A DNA stretch of 64,000 bases from Domibacillus sp. DTU_2020_1001157_1_SI_ALB_TIR_016 (GCF_032341995.1 NZ_CP135438.1:248001-312000), one strand, 5' to 3'. Shown: positions 36,669 through 46,043, counted from the first letter of the stretch. Translations and numbers: made by a program. The notes: generated by a model not told the origin, from the sequence alone.

Positions 36669-37352
36669 TTAAAACCCAAATTCTTTTATTTTATCTTCCA
36701 GCCATGGTGGTGCAATGCTGATTCCGTCTACATTTCCCTGTCTGCGTTTCTCTTCATAATTCGCAATAGTCTGCAGGCGCTTTTCTTCATATTCAAATTT
36801 GTTTTCAGCTTTATGCAGTGCTTCCTCAATTTTATCTTTGGGAACAACGATTACACCATCTTCATCCCCAACAATTAAATCACCCGGATGAACGACTACT
36901 CCAGCGCATGAAATCGGGGTATTGATTGCTCCCGGTCCATCCTTGAATGGCCCATTCGGTATAAAACCTTTTGCAAATATAGGAAGTCCAATTTTACCGA
37001 GCATTTCTTTATCACGAACAAGACCATCAATCACAATGCCTTCTAATCCTATAGCTTTTGCAGCACCAGCCATTAATTCTCCAAGGTATGCGTTTTCAGT
37101 ATGTCCTTTACCATCTGCTACGAGAACATATCCTTCCCCGCCACAGTAAATACCTTGATGCAAAAAGAGATTATCACCAGCTCTTAAATCTACAGTTAAA
37201 GCGGTTCCAACAACTTTCATGCCTGGTGCTACAGGCTTAACAGTAAAATGCATTGAACCTGTGCAACCCAGTGCATCTGATAAAAGTGTGGTATTTAGTT
37301 TTTTAGCACGCTCGATTATTTCTTGTGGTAAGAGGTCTTCTTTGTAAATCAT
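36669..37352 (-). CDS. RraA-family aldolase/decarboxylase
   Basis: 227 residues. Family members are 4-hydroxy-4-methyl-2-oxoglutarate aldolases and oxaloacetate decarboxylases. The conserved core is GYVLVADGKGHTENAYLGEL, AKAIGLEGIVIDGLVRD and GDLIVGDEDGVIVVPK, which supply the metal- and substrate-binding Asp, Arg and Glu/Asp residues. The start has GAAGGAGTG upstream. In the operon it comes directly before the DUF1932 dehydrogenase. The real substrate is unknown, but a C4-C6 hydroxy- or keto-diacid fits the TctABC neighbours. Confidence 0.9.
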   Translation of the reverse strand: MIYKEDLLPQEIIERAKKLNTTLLSDALGCTGSMHFTVKPVAPGMKVVGTALTVDLRAGDNLFLHQGIYCGGEGYVLVADGKGHTENAYLGELMAGAAKAIGLEGIVIDGLVRDKEMLGKIGLPIFAKGFIPNGPFKDGPGAINTPISCAGVVVHPGDLIVGDEDGVIVVPKDKIEEALHKAENKFEYEEKRLQTIANYEEKRRQGNVDGISIAPPWLEDKIKEFGF

Positions 37353-37748
37353 TTCTACACTCCTTCATTTAAATAATTGGCATGAAAACATTTTTAAACC
37401 CAAAGCCATATAACTTTTTCTTCTAGAGAGGAAAAACATACCTGTCATAAAAATAACTTTTTTATTAATACAAGTAATATTTTTTACTACCTTTAATGAT
37501 ATGGTAACATTGATTTTTTCTGCTGTAAATAAGTTTTATACTGCGTTAGGTATAGAAAAAATGATCACTTAATTTTTTACCATATACCTAATACTTTTAT
37601 TATTAAATTTATAATTCTTTGATACGGAGTTAAAATATCCTCTATATCTACCAGGTAATCGATCCGATACAGAGGATGTAGTTTGCCTTGTCTTCCAGGT
37701 TCTTTGGGTACTCTTGTGAAAAACAACCATGTTCACAATTTTTACTCG
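37353..37748. other. Intergenic region between tctA and rraA-like gene
   Basis: About 400 bases. An imperfect hairpin ATCCTCTATATC...GATACAGAGGAT (37632-37677) follows tctA. The upstream half is AT-rich and should hold the rraA promoter. Confidence 0.45.
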
Positions 37749-39251
37749 TTACATCTCCACATCATCCGCAATCTTTTTATTTGTAAAGCCAAAATAGATG
37801 CTGAGAGCCATCATAATCACTGCAATAACCAGCAAAGTTCCAGATATTGGTCTCGTGAAAAACTGTGAAAAGTCCCCATTAAAAATGGTTAAAGATTTTA
37901 ATAAAGAACTCTCAAGAATTTTGCCTAAGACAAATGTCAAAATAACAGGTGCCAGAGGAAATTCCGCTTTTTTCATAAAGTAACCAATGACACCAAAGAC
38001 TAACATGGCTCCGACATCAAACAAACTATTACTAATGCTGTAAGTTCCAAGTATTGTAATAATAAGGATAATAGGGAAAAGAAGTTTGAAAGGAACCATT
38101 GTAATCCTTGCCCATACATTTGCCAAAGGTAAGTTCATAATAAGAAGTATCAGGTTGCCAACAAACATACTGGCAATAACCCCCCAAGCAAATTCGGGGT
38201 TATTTTGAAACAAGGTTGGTCCCGGTGTTAAACCATGCATAATAAAAGCACCGAGCAGAACAGCAATTGCTGGTGAACTCGGAATCCCCAAAGTGAACAA
38301 TGGAATTAATGCAGCGCCACTATATGCATTATTTGCCGTTTCCGGGCCCGCAACTCCTTCTAGGGCACCTTTACCGAAACGCGATGGATCTTTTGAGATT
38401 TTACGTTCCATGGAATAACTAAGAATTGTAGGGATTACAGAGTTAGTTCCTGGGACCAAACCAATTAAAAAACCTAAACCACTGCCCCGGGAAACGGCCT
38501 TTAATGTAGGGGCCCACTCATCGCGCTTTGGCATTAAACCTTGAATTTTTGGTGGCTTCTGCGCTTGAGCTTTCAAATTTTCTTCTGCATTGATAAGTAA
38601 TTCAGATAAACCAAATAGGCCCATCGCGATTGAAATAAAATCAAAACCATCTTCTAAATGCGCTTCACCGAAAGTAAAACGGAAGGTTCCCATTGTATCC
38701 ATGCCGACAAATGCTAGCATTAAGCCAAAGAATGCCGCCATCAATCCTCGCACTAGCGATTTACCCATTAAGCCTACCAACAATGATAAGCCTACAACGA
38801 CTAATGCAAAAAATTCTGGCGGCCCAAATTTAAGTGCCTGCTGCGCAACCAAAGGACCCACAATGACAAGACCGATAATGGCAACAGTACCACCAATAAA
38901 AGACCCAATCGCAGAAATGCCCAAGGCCACACCTGCCCTTCCCTGTTTGGCCAAGGGATAGCCGTCCAGACAGGTAATAAGTGATGCCGCTTCTCCTGGA
39001 GCATTGATTAAAACCGATGTAATTGTTCCGCCATACATTGAACCGTAGTAGATGCCGGCCAGCATGATTACCGCCGAAACAGGTTCCATTCCAAATGTCA
39101 TTGGTAAAAGGAGTGCTGTACCGGCTGTAGGTCCAAGCCCTGGCAATACCCCAATTAACATGCCGAAGGTAACGCCAACCAAACAATAAAGCAGATTTTG
39201 CCACGTAACGGCTGTCTCAAATCCTGTTAGTAAGTACCCTAATGATTCCAT
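37749..39251 (-). CDS. tctA: TctA-family large permease subunit, tripartite tricarboxylate transporter
   Basis: 500 residues, about 11-12 membrane segments, full length. Motifs: GVTFGMLIGVLPGLGPTAGT near the N-terminus, YGSMYGGTITSVLINAPGEA, and TLGIPSSPAIAVLLGAF. Pumps a carboxylate delivered by the binding lipoprotein TctC. Start follows AAAGGAG; only 12 bases separate it from tctB. The order tctC-tctB-tctA is one operon feeding the adjacent rraA-dehydrogenase genes. Confidence 0.94.
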   Translation of the reverse strand: MESLGYLLTGFETAVTWQNLLYCLVGVTFGMLIGVLPGLGPTAGTALLLPMTFGMEPVSAVIMLAGIYYGSMYGGTITSVLINAPGEAASLITCLDGYPLAKQGRAGVALGISAIGSFIGGTVAIIGLVIVGPLVAQQALKFGPPEFFALVVVGLSLLVGLMGKSLVRGLMAAFFGLMLAFVGMDTMGTFRFTFGEAHLEDGFDFISIAMGLFGLSELLINAEENLKAQAQKPPKIQGLMPKRDEWAPTLKAVSRGSGLGFLIGLVPGTNSVIPTILSYSMERKISKDPSRFGKGALEGVAGPETANNAYSGAALIPLFTLGIPSSPAIAVLLGAFIMHGLTPGPTLFQNNPEFAWGVIASMFVGNLILLIMNLPLANVWARITMVPFKLLFPIILIITILGTYSISNSLFDVGAMLVFGVIGYFMKKAEFPLAPVILTFVLGKILESSLLKSLTIFNGDFSQFFTRPISGTLLVIAVIMMALSIYFGFTNKKIADDVEM

Positions 39252-39263
39252 AGCAATTCTCCT

Positions 39264-39713
39264 TTACCATCCAAATGCATTTACAGGCAATGGAATACTT
39301 AATATCGAGCCAAAAATCCAAAACAGTAAACCTGTAACCATTGTTGAAAGCCCCAATCCCCAATACCATTTGTATCCTCGGGAAAACAAGATAAACAACA
39401 TTAATAAACAAGAGATAGTAAATCCGGCATAAGGGACGATCAGCATAAACAATGCCAAGGAGCCAACACATGTCAACACATTGACTAAGCCCTCTCCCTT
39501 GGGCATGACATCAGAAAAATGAATGATATTTTTTTTAAGTGACATGATGATATTGATCACACAGAGAATCATCATAAATCCGCTGATCCAAAGCGGCAAT
39601 AAAGCTGAACCTGGCCCAAACTCGCTATAGTACTCCATTGATAACGCTTGCTTAAACACTATTCCACTAATAAGGAAAAAGAAAATACTCATCACAACGC
39701 CAAGGTTTTTCAA
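39264..39713 (-). CDS. tctB: TctB-family small permease subunit
   Basis: About 149 residues with four hydrophobic segments, typical of TctB. The frame is open to a GTG at 39722, but that codon touches the AAAGGG site. The TTG at 39713 is nine bases from it and is my preferred start. It forms the membrane part of the tripartite transporter with TctA. Sequence conservation is low, as usual for TctB; the call leans on position and topology. Confidence 0.88.
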   Translation of the reverse strand: MKNLGVVMSIFFFLISGIVFKQALSMEYYSEFGPGSALLPLWISGFMMILCVINIIMSLKKNIIHFSDVMPKGEGLVNVLTCVGSLALFMLIVPYAGFTISCLLMLFILFSRGYKWYWGLGLSTMVTGLLFWIFGSILSIPLPVNAFGW

Positions 39714-39765
39714 AGAAGACACACCCTTTTTATGAAGGATTCTATACTTGTTTTTATACCACCTG

Positions 39766-40773
39766 TTACCATCCCATTAAATGCTGAAGATCCTTTGCCG
39801 ATTGTTCTTCTTCTTTTAACATAGCTTTATAATCTTCTCCTTTAATCACTTCAATATTTAATCCTAGTTCCTCCATTTTTTTAATGTGTTCCGGATTGTT
39901 CATCGCTTTGTCTGCAGCAGTTTGGAGTTTTTCCAATACAACAGGATCTAGTCCTTTTGGAGCTCCAATACCTCTAGAAGAATAGTTTAATACCTCTCCT
40001 ACTGTTTCCTTTAGTGTAGGGACATCTGGAAATTGAGGAACCCGTTCTTCCATCATGACGCCAATTACTTTCATTTGTCCTTCTTTTTCAGCCTCTAAAA
40101 CTTCCCCAGCTTTTGCTACTAAGACGTCAACATGCCCACCAAGAACCCCAGTCAAAGCTTCGGCCGTTCCATCAAAATGAACAGGTTTAAATTTGGTTCC
40201 CAGTGTTTCGTTAAGCTGCAAAGCTGCAAAATGGTTTCCCGATGCGACACCATTTGTTGTAGATGTTACATTCTTTTTCTTTGCGTATTCAATCAATTCT
40301 TCAATTGTAGAAAAGCGATCTTCATCTGCACGGATCGCAATTACTCCTGCATCAAGAACATGATTAGCAATATAATCAAAACTATCTAAATTCTCTTTTC
40401 TTTGTGTAGAAGGGTTTAGATAACCTGTCATTAAGCCGGGAGTATTTAGATATCCGATTGTATAGCCATCTGGCTCTGCATCAAGCAACTCCTTGTAGCC
40501 AATCCATCCACCGCTGCCTGGCTTGTTCTCAATGACCACCGGCACACCTAATTCTTTTTCCAAATGGGGGCCTAATAAACGAGCGCCCAAGTCCGTCCCA
40601 CCACCAGCAGCAAACGAGACAATCAATTTAATTGGTTTATTTGGATAATCACTATCTTTTTCACTTCCAGTACTTTCTTCCGGTGTACCACTTGCTGTTT
40701 TTTGGTTGCTGCACCCTACCATAGTTCCGATAGATGAAATTAATAATAGTAGGATTAAAAGCGTTTTCTTCAT
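39766..40773 (-). CDS. tctC: TctC-family (Bug-type) solute-binding lipoprotein
   Basis: 335 residues. The signal peptide ends in a lipobox (TMVGC, about Cys21), so the protein is membrane-anchored outside the cell. The binding fold begins DYPNKPIKLIVSFAAGGGTD, the hallmark of the Bug family, followed by VVIENKPGSGGWIGYKELLD. It captures a carboxylate for TctAB. AGGAGG precedes the ATG. First gene of the operon and divergent from an Ldh-family dehydrogenase gene 600 bases away. Confidence 0.94.
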   Translation of the reverse strand: MKKTLLILLLLISSIGTMVGCSNQKTASGTPEESTGSEKDSDYPNKPIKLIVSFAAGGGTDLGARLLGPHLEKELGVPVVIENKPGSGGWIGYKELLDAEPDGYTIGYLNTPGLMTGYLNPSTQRKENLDSFDYIANHVLDAGVIAIRADEDRFSTIEELIEYAKKKNVTSTTNGVASGNHFAALQLNETLGTKFKPVHFDGTAEALTGVLGGHVDVLVAKAGEVLEAEKEGQMKVIGVMMEERVPQFPDVPTLKETVGEVLNYSSRGIGAPKGLDPVVLEKLQTAADKAMNNPEHIKKMEELGLNIEVIKGEDYKAMLKEEEQSAKDLQHLMGW

Positions 40774-41378
40774 AAATTTATCCTCCTAAAAATATAATTT
40801 TTGAATCTAGAGCTGAGTGGATTTATTTTTAGTTATTGCTTTTTAAAAAAATTTGATTTTTTCCTTCTGGATTAAGATTGAAATACTATGATGGAAACCT
40901 CCTTAGAATGAAGGTAACTACTGTTTAAGGCAGAATCCTTACTGCTATATTTCTCTACTCCTGATTAGGCAGTTAACTCATCCACCTGTCTGAAATTTAA
41001 ACATCAAAAATTAGCAAGGACATCTAACACTACCTGACCCTTTTTTGTTACATGCTAACTTATCCAATTTGAGCCACTCCTTTTCATATTTTTAATTTTA
41101 TGAATCACCACTTTATAAAAGAGTGTTAATTCTATTGGAAGATTTACTAACTAACATCAATACAAGTGTTATAAACTTATTTTTTAATTATCCATCCACT
41201 TTTGAAGATGAATAGTTTGACGAGTTAACCAAGAAGAGTTACCCTTAACTTAGTAGTAAAAATAACAACATAATTTATTTTCGGAATATTTATTACTTTG
41301 TGAATTCATAGTAACATCGTTTATTTTGTATGTAAACACTTTTTTGAAAGCGCTTTTAAAAAACAGGAGGAATGAAAA
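40774..41378. other. Divergent intergenic region between tctC and the Ldh-family gene
   Basis: About 600 bases. It contains the cre-like site at 41345. I found no further palindromic operator or RNA element that I can defend. Confidence 0.4.
41345..41358 (+). promoter_or_regulatory. cre-like site before the Ldh-family gene
   Basis: TGAAAGCGCTTTTA matches the CcpA consensus at 13 of 14 positions and lies just before the ribosome binding site, a roadblock-type position for catabolite repression. Confidence 0.65.
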
Positions 41379-42422
41379 TTGATTACTGTCCAAAAAGAAG
41401 CTCTTGAAAAGTGCGTGCTTGAAATCTTCCAGGCCGCTGGTTTAAACGAAGAACAAGCTGGTATTGTAGCACGCCATCTTGTACTGGCGAATTTAAGAGG
41501 CATTGATTCCCACGGGGTCAGCCGGGTCGACATTTATACGAAACGGCTCGATCTTGGCATCATGAAAAGGCAAACAGAAATCAATGTAGTTAAAGAAACG
41601 TCATCCAGTATGCTGCTAGATGGTGGAAGCGGTGTCGGTATTGTTCTTGCAACAAAAGGAATGCAAATAGCTGTTGAGAAAGCCAAAAAAACTGGAATCG
41701 CCATTGTCGGCATTAATTATTCATCTCATTGTGGAATGCTTGCGGATTATACAGCGTACGCAGCGAAAAATGATTGTATTGCACTTGCTGTGACAAATGC
41801 ACCGTCCAGCATGGCACCCTGGGGAGGCAAAGAGGGCTATTTTGGTACAAATCCTCTATCTTATGGAATTCCAGCCGGAAAAGAAGTTGATATTGTCTTT
41901 GATATGGCAACAAGTGTGGTAGCACGAGGCAAAATTACATTAGCCCGCAAAAATAATCAGGAGATTCCTATTGGCTGGGCGATTTCCAAAGATGGATACC
42001 CTACCACTGATCCGATTGAAGCAGGAAAAGGACTTGTTCTTCCTGTTGGAGGACCAAAAGGATATGGACTTGCTTTTTTTGTTGAGGTCTTATCAGGACT
42101 TCTAACAGGTGCGGCATTTGGCCCTTATATCTCAAGCCTTTATAAAGATTTAAACAAAAGCCAGAATGTTGGCCAGTTTTTTCTTGTGATACGAGCCGAT
42201 TTATTTGAAGAATTGGCTTCTTTTAAAGATCGGATGGATCAAATGATTGAAGAAATTCGCAACATCCCACTTGCACATGGATATGACCGAATTTACTTGC
42301 CAGGGGAGATTGAATACGAAAGATCAAAAAAACTGGCAATAGAAGGTATTCCGCTCTCAAAAAATGTTTTAGATGAACTTGCATCAGTCGTTGAGCGTTA
42401 CGGGTTAGAAATGCCTGTTTAA
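41379..42422 (+). CDS. Ldh-family (malate/L-lactate/sulfolactate-type) dehydrogenase
   Basis: 347 residues, normal for the YlbC/ComC/AllD family, which is unrelated to classical malate dehydrogenases. Motifs: RGIDSHGVSRVDIYTKRL, NYSSHCGMLADYTAYAAKND with the candidate catalytic His, FGTNPLSYGIPA and GPKGYGLAFFVEVLSG. It oxidises a 2-hydroxyacid with NAD(P). The TTG start lies eight bases after CAGGAGG; an ATG at 41372 is in a frame that closes quickly. The context (TctABC, RraA, DUF1932 dehydrogenases) suggests a step of the same catabolic route. Confidence 0.92.
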   Translation: MITVQKEALEKCVLEIFQAAGLNEEQAGIVARHLVLANLRGIDSHGVSRVDIYTKRLDLGIMKRQTEINVVKETSSSMLLDGGSGVGIVLATKGMQIAVEKAKKTGIAIVGINYSSHCGMLADYTAYAAKNDCIALAVTNAPSSMAPWGGKEGYFGTNPLSYGIPAGKEVDIVFDMATSVVARGKITLARKNNQEIPIGWAISKDGYPTTDPIEAGKGLVLPVGGPKGYGLAFFVEVLSGLLTGAAFGPYISSLYKDLNKSQNVGQFFLVIRADLFEELASFKDRMDQMIEEIRNIPLAHGYDRIYLPGEIEYERSKKLAIEGIPLSKNVLDELASVVERYGLEMPV

Positions 42423-42739
42423 TATTGATTTTAGAAAAAAGGACCAAATTAACCGCTCCAGCATTTTAGCAGCAGGAAAAGTTACAGCAAAGAAGAAAGG
42501 CCTATGCTTAAAAAACCGTCTGCAAATCAGGAGAAAGTATCCAATTTACAGACAATTACGTAAGCAGCAAAAACTATTCTCCGTCTATTCGTAAAATAGG
42601 TAACGCAGTTGTGAGTTAGAGTTTTCTTCAACAGTAAAAGGTCATCTTGATCGTTTAAAGCAGTCTGTTTATGAAAAATACGAAAAACAATCGTTTTGAG
42701 GTGACTAAGATACAAGAATAGTGGCTTACGATTTCTTAC
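42423..42739 (+). pseudogene. Family-C short gene remnant, copy 2
   Basis: From about 42495: ATGCTTAAAAAACC, then out-of-frame pieces matching the copy at 29905 (KNYSPSIRKIGNAVE), and VKGHLDRLKQSVYEKYEKQS in a third frame ending at a TGA near 42699. The preceding 70 bases hold nothing recognisable. Confidence 0.45.
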
Positions 42740-42781
42740 TAAAGCTAAGGCGCTTCTTTTAAAAGAAGCGCCTTAGCTTTA
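42740..42781. terminator. Perfect 42-bp palindrome, terminator of the Crh-like gene
   Basis: AAAGCTAAGGCGCTTCTTTT and its exact complement, centred at 42760/42761. It lies 17 bases after the Crh-like stop codon. Confidence 0.8.
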
Positions 42782-42797
42782 TAATCGTTTTATTTAT

Positions 42798-43061
42798 TTA
42801 TTTATCAAATCCGCTAGTAAGAATACCACCCAGTACATGAATCGCTTTTTCTTCATCCTGGCCATTTGTGATAAGCGTTACATTATCACCTTGGCGGATC
42901 GCTGAGGCCATGATGCCCATAATGCTTTTTGCTGCTACCTTTTTTTCATTCTTTATCAGCAAAATGTCACTGCTGAAGGACGAAGCTTTCTGGACAAAAT
43001 GAGATGCCGCCCTTGATTCAAGCCCAGGGTCCAGTCCAACCACAATTTGTTTTTGAAGCAT
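42798..43061 (-). CDS. Crh-like HPr-family regulatory protein
   Basis: 87 residues from the second ATG at 43061 (AAAGG ten bases upstream), which matches Crh length; the first ATG at 43067 adds two residues. The fold is HPr-like. The HprK target serine is kept in AAKSIMGIMASA. At the position of the HPr phospho-histidine (GIHARP) the sequence is PGLESRAA, with Glu instead of His, so it cannot carry PTS phosphate. That is the pattern of Crh (which has Gln), a CcpA corepressor only. It lies downstream of a CitMHS transporter gene on the same strand. Confidence 0.88.
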   Translation of the reverse strand: MLQKQIVVGLDPGLESRAASHFVQKASSFSSDILLIKNEKKVAAKSIMGIMASAIRQGDNVTLITNGQDEEKAIHVLGGILTSGFDK

Positions 43062-43305
43062 AGTCATCTTACCTTTCTGAGTTCGCCAAGTATCTGGACG
43101 CTCTCTTTTTAAGCAACAAGAAAATATACTTATTTAATGATGATTTAAAGGTTTACCACTGTTCTATCCGCTTTTCACTTCACTAGTTCCACTGATGAAT
43201 CTCCAGGCTAACGGCTTAGCTATTCAGAGTATTCTGTGTATGATCAAGAATGACTTTAATTATTGTATCTAAGCGAATTTCTATAAAAGGATAGATATTC
43301 TAAAA

Positions 43306-43319
43306 TATAAGCGCTTTCT
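43306..43319 (-). promoter_or_regulatory. Weak cre-like site upstream of the Crh-like gene
   Basis: AGAAAGCGCTTATA on the minus strand matches 12 of 14 consensus positions. It lies between the CitMHS and Crh-like genes. Confidence 0.35.
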
Positions 43320-43339
43320 TGCTTATAGTGTTTATATGA

Positions 43340-44638
43340 TTAAATAGATAATACGCCGATTAAAACACCGACAACCGTCATAACCACTGCTGTCCCTAAC
43401 GCATATTTGGCTGAAAAACGAATATGGTCACCTATATCAATACCAAGCAGCCCTACTAGTACGTAAATAGACCCTTGAAGCGGGCTTAACAAGTGTAAAG
43501 GCTGTCCCAAAAGAGAAGCTTGTCCGATCTCTATTGGTTGAATGCCAAAGTGGGCAGCAGTCTCCGACATGATCGGAATAATCCCAAAATAAAACGGAGC
43601 ATTCGCCATAAAAAACGTGAATGGCATACTTAGAATGGCAACAATGACTGTTAATCGAGGTCCAAGTGCATCTGGAATTATGGCGATTAGAATATCTGCC
43701 ATAGCTGCAACGATTCCAGTTCCCTCTATAATCCCCGAAAATACACCTGCTGCAAATATCATGGAGACAACAGTTAATATGTTACCTGCATGTGCATGCA
43801 AACGGTCCTTTTGGTCTTGCAGGTTAGGATAATTAACAATCATAACTATCGCAAATCCAAGCATAAATAAAGCCTGTAATGGTAAGAAGCCCGTAAGTAA
43901 AGCTGCCATTACTAAGAGGGTTAAAACCAGGTTAAACCAAAATAATTTAGGACGCTTTATGGATGCATCCATTCCTGTATCAAGGGTAGCGGCAATTTCT
44001 CCACTTAAATCTAAGTCAATGTGGGTAACCCCTAACCGCTTGCGTTCACGCCGTCCGAGAAAAAACGCAACTACTAAAACCCATACTCCGCCTGCAATCA
44101 TAGAAGGGATGATTGGCACAAGCATTTCTAGTATATCTACATTTACTGCTGCAGCGGCTTGAACAGCTGGCCCTCCCCATGGTGTCAAATTCATTACCCC
44201 CATAGCTAATGCGGGAATACAGGCCAAAATAAGTTTGTTCATACCTAATTTTTCATACAATGGAAGAAATGCTGTTACTACAATAAGGTACGTAATTGTA
44301 CCGTCACCATCCAGAGCAACGATCAATGATAAAACCGCAGTACCAAGTACAATTTTTAGTGGGTCGCCACCCACTATTTTTAAAATTTTCGCTACGAGCG
44401 GATCAAAAAATCCAGTGTCTATCAATACGCCAAAGTAAAGGATGGCAAAAATAATCATAATAGCAGTTGGCGCAATTTTCTCGAGCCCCGCCAACATCAT
44501 TGGTCCTAAATCAGTAAAACCACCAATTAGCGCAAAAACGACTGGAACAATGGTCAATGCGTTGAACGCTGACATACGCTTGCTCATTATCAAATACATA
44601 AAAACCACAATCATGGCAAATCCCAAAAATGCTAGCAT
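43340..44638 (-). CDS. CitMHS-family metal-citrate/proton symporter
   Basis: 432 residues with about 12 hydrophobic segments, same length as B. subtilis CitM and CitH. Family features: MLAFLGFAMIVVFMYLIMSK at the start, IVALDGDGTITYLIVVTAFL, GVMNLTPWGGPAVQAAAA and ISPL-type re-entrant stretches (LHLLSPLQGSIYVLVG). Imports citrate complexed with a divalent cation. AAGGAGG before the ATG. Downstream comes a Crh-like gene, upstream a dehydrogenase of the carboxylate island. Confidence 0.92.
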   Translation of the reverse strand: MLAFLGFAMIVVFMYLIMSKRMSAFNALTIVPVVFALIGGFTDLGPMMLAGLEKIAPTAIMIIFAILYFGVLIDTGFFDPLVAKILKIVGGDPLKIVLGTAVLSLIVALDGDGTITYLIVVTAFLPLYEKLGMNKLILACIPALAMGVMNLTPWGGPAVQAAAAVNVDILEMLVPIIPSMIAGGVWVLVVAFFLGRRERKRLGVTHIDLDLSGEIAATLDTGMDASIKRPKLFWFNLVLTLLVMAALLTGFLPLQALFMLGFAIVMIVNYPNLQDQKDRLHAHAGNILTVVSMIFAAGVFSGIIEGTGIVAAMADILIAIIPDALGPRLTVIVAILSMPFTFFMANAPFYFGIIPIMSETAAHFGIQPIEIGQASLLGQPLHLLSPLQGSIYVLVGLLGIDIGDHIRFSAKYALGTAVVMTVVGVLIGVLSI

Positions 44639-44950
44639 TATATACTTCCTCCTTGTTTCGTAGAATTCCTTAGATTACATGTCAGTTTTAGGAGGCAATC
44701 CTTCCAGAGTAAACACAAAGAAATATTCAAGACATGAAATGTGCCTTCCCTCTTGTTTGTAAAGGCTTACAGACTTAACAGACTATACATTCAAAGGAAT
44801 TATTGATTAGTCTTAATCACAAAAGCACCCTTCTATTCTTCATAGCTCATATATAAAATACGCCTTATTATAATGAATTATAGAATTATTCAGACCTGAA
44901 ACCAACAAAGACTTATCTCAGAAACTTTATGGTTTCTGGTCTGAAAGAAA
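44639..44950. other. Intergenic region with a long inverted repeat
   Basis: About 310 bases. TTCAGACCTGAAACCA (44889-44904) pairs with TGGTTTCTGGTCTGAA (44930-44945) with one mismatch, right after the dehydrogenase stop. It is a likely terminator or processing hairpin separating that gene from citMHS. Confidence 0.55.
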
Positions 44951-45844
44951 TTAGCTGTTAATTGCTGCGTTTTCTTCTTTACAAGCTTTAATGACGTCCA
45001 ACCAATGCTCTGGCTTTTGTCCTTTAAATTTTTCTCTCAAGTTAACATCGGCTAGGTGTTGAAGCTTGTCTTTTGCTGCTTTAGACATGGATGAATCAAT
45101 ATCGGAAGCCTCCAGCATTTGAATGGATCCATCGAGCTCGATGGATCTTCTTAATGCATGAATGGAAGTTCCAGTTACCAGCCGATTCATGGTTTGTTCA
45201 AAACTATTGCCATCCATGGTCTCGCTTAATGAATCTAACACCAGTTTTTCCACATTAAATGCATGAGCAGCCTCCAACAATTCCAAGTAAAGTGCCGCTA
45301 CCCCCTTCATATGAATACTCCGGATTAGTTTCACCGCGGAAGCTTCGCCAGGATTGCTGCTGACTTTTTTGATATCCATTCCATATGGTGTCATCAAAGA
45401 AACAAGTCGTTCTGCTCCGCTGCCACTTGCCAGGATGGGAACTTTATGTTTATAGACCGGCAGGGAACCCATCATCGCTGCATCTACAAAAAGTACGCCA
45501 TTTCCCTCAATATTTTTTGAAATGTTTTGTTTCACTTTAGGAGTGGAAGCCGATACATCAACATAAACACAGTCTTTCTTTAAGTATGGCTTCAGTTCTT
45601 CGCTCACTCCGTAAGCTTTATCCGCGGGTACCGCTACAATAACGACTTCAACTTTTTCTAGCACATCTTCCGGTGCAGCAAGAATTTCAACCTGAGCTTG
45701 ACTGGCCCGTTTCTTTATTTGTGCGCCAAAGGCAGGATGATTTAGCATCACATCATGGGCAAAAATCATTTCTACCCCTTCTTGTTTTAGCCCCGTTGAT
45801 AATTCAAAAGATGCCTCCCCAAATCCAATAAAACCCAATCTCAT
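44951..45844 (-). CDS. NAD(P)-dependent dehydrogenase with DUF1932 domain, second copy
   Basis: 297 residues, a close paralogue of the gene at 35784 throughout: MRLGFIGFGEASFELSTGLK, VYVDVSASTPKVKQ, FVDAAMMGSLPVYKHKVPIL, KLIRSIHMKGVAALYLELLE. AGGAGG precedes the ATG. Directly upstream, 20 bases away, is the tail of an rraA-like gene, so the rraA-dehydrogenase pair was duplicated as a unit. Same predicted chemistry; one copy may have diverged to another hydroxyacid. Confidence 0.9.
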   Translation of the reverse strand: MRLGFIGFGEASFELSTGLKQEGVEMIFAHDVMLNHPAFGAQIKKRASQAQVEILAAPEDVLEKVEVVIVAVPADKAYGVSEELKPYLKKDCVYVDVSASTPKVKQNISKNIEGNGVLFVDAAMMGSLPVYKHKVPILASGSGAERLVSLMTPYGMDIKKVSSNPGEASAVKLIRSIHMKGVAALYLELLEAAHAFNVEKLVLDSLSETMDGNSFEQTMNRLVTGTSIHALRRSIELDGSIQMLEASDIDSSMSKAAKDKLQHLADVNLREKFKGQKPEHWLDVIKACKEENAAINS

Positions 45845-45864
45845 TTTTATATTCTCCTCCTATT

Positions 45865-46043
45865 TTACAATCCATAAGATTCTATTTTCTTTTTAACCAA
45901 GGAGGCTGAATGCATCCTCCCTCAATACGTTGCTGTCGTTTTTTCGCATATTCTTCAATGATTTTTATACGTTTTTCTTCATAACCTAATTTTTTCTCTG
46001 CTTTAGCAAAAGCGTCTTTAATCACTACTTCAATTGAACATTG
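45865..46043 (-). pseudogene. rraA-like gene fragment (C-terminal 55 codons)
   Basis: Reads IEVVIKDAFAKAEKKLGYEE, KRIKIIEEYAKKRQQRIEGG, CIQPPWLKRK and then a stop created by loss of one A; with the base restored it ends IESYGL. It matches the C-terminus of the intact RraA protein at 36669 (VVPKDKIEEALHKAENK...APPWLEDKIKEFGF). The first three quarters of the gene are missing. Confidence 0.85.

Noticed and set aside
43139..43339. Separate promoter and gene between the CitMHS and Crh-like genes
   Set aside because: Only a weak cre-like string is present; no coding frame or clear -35/-10 pair.
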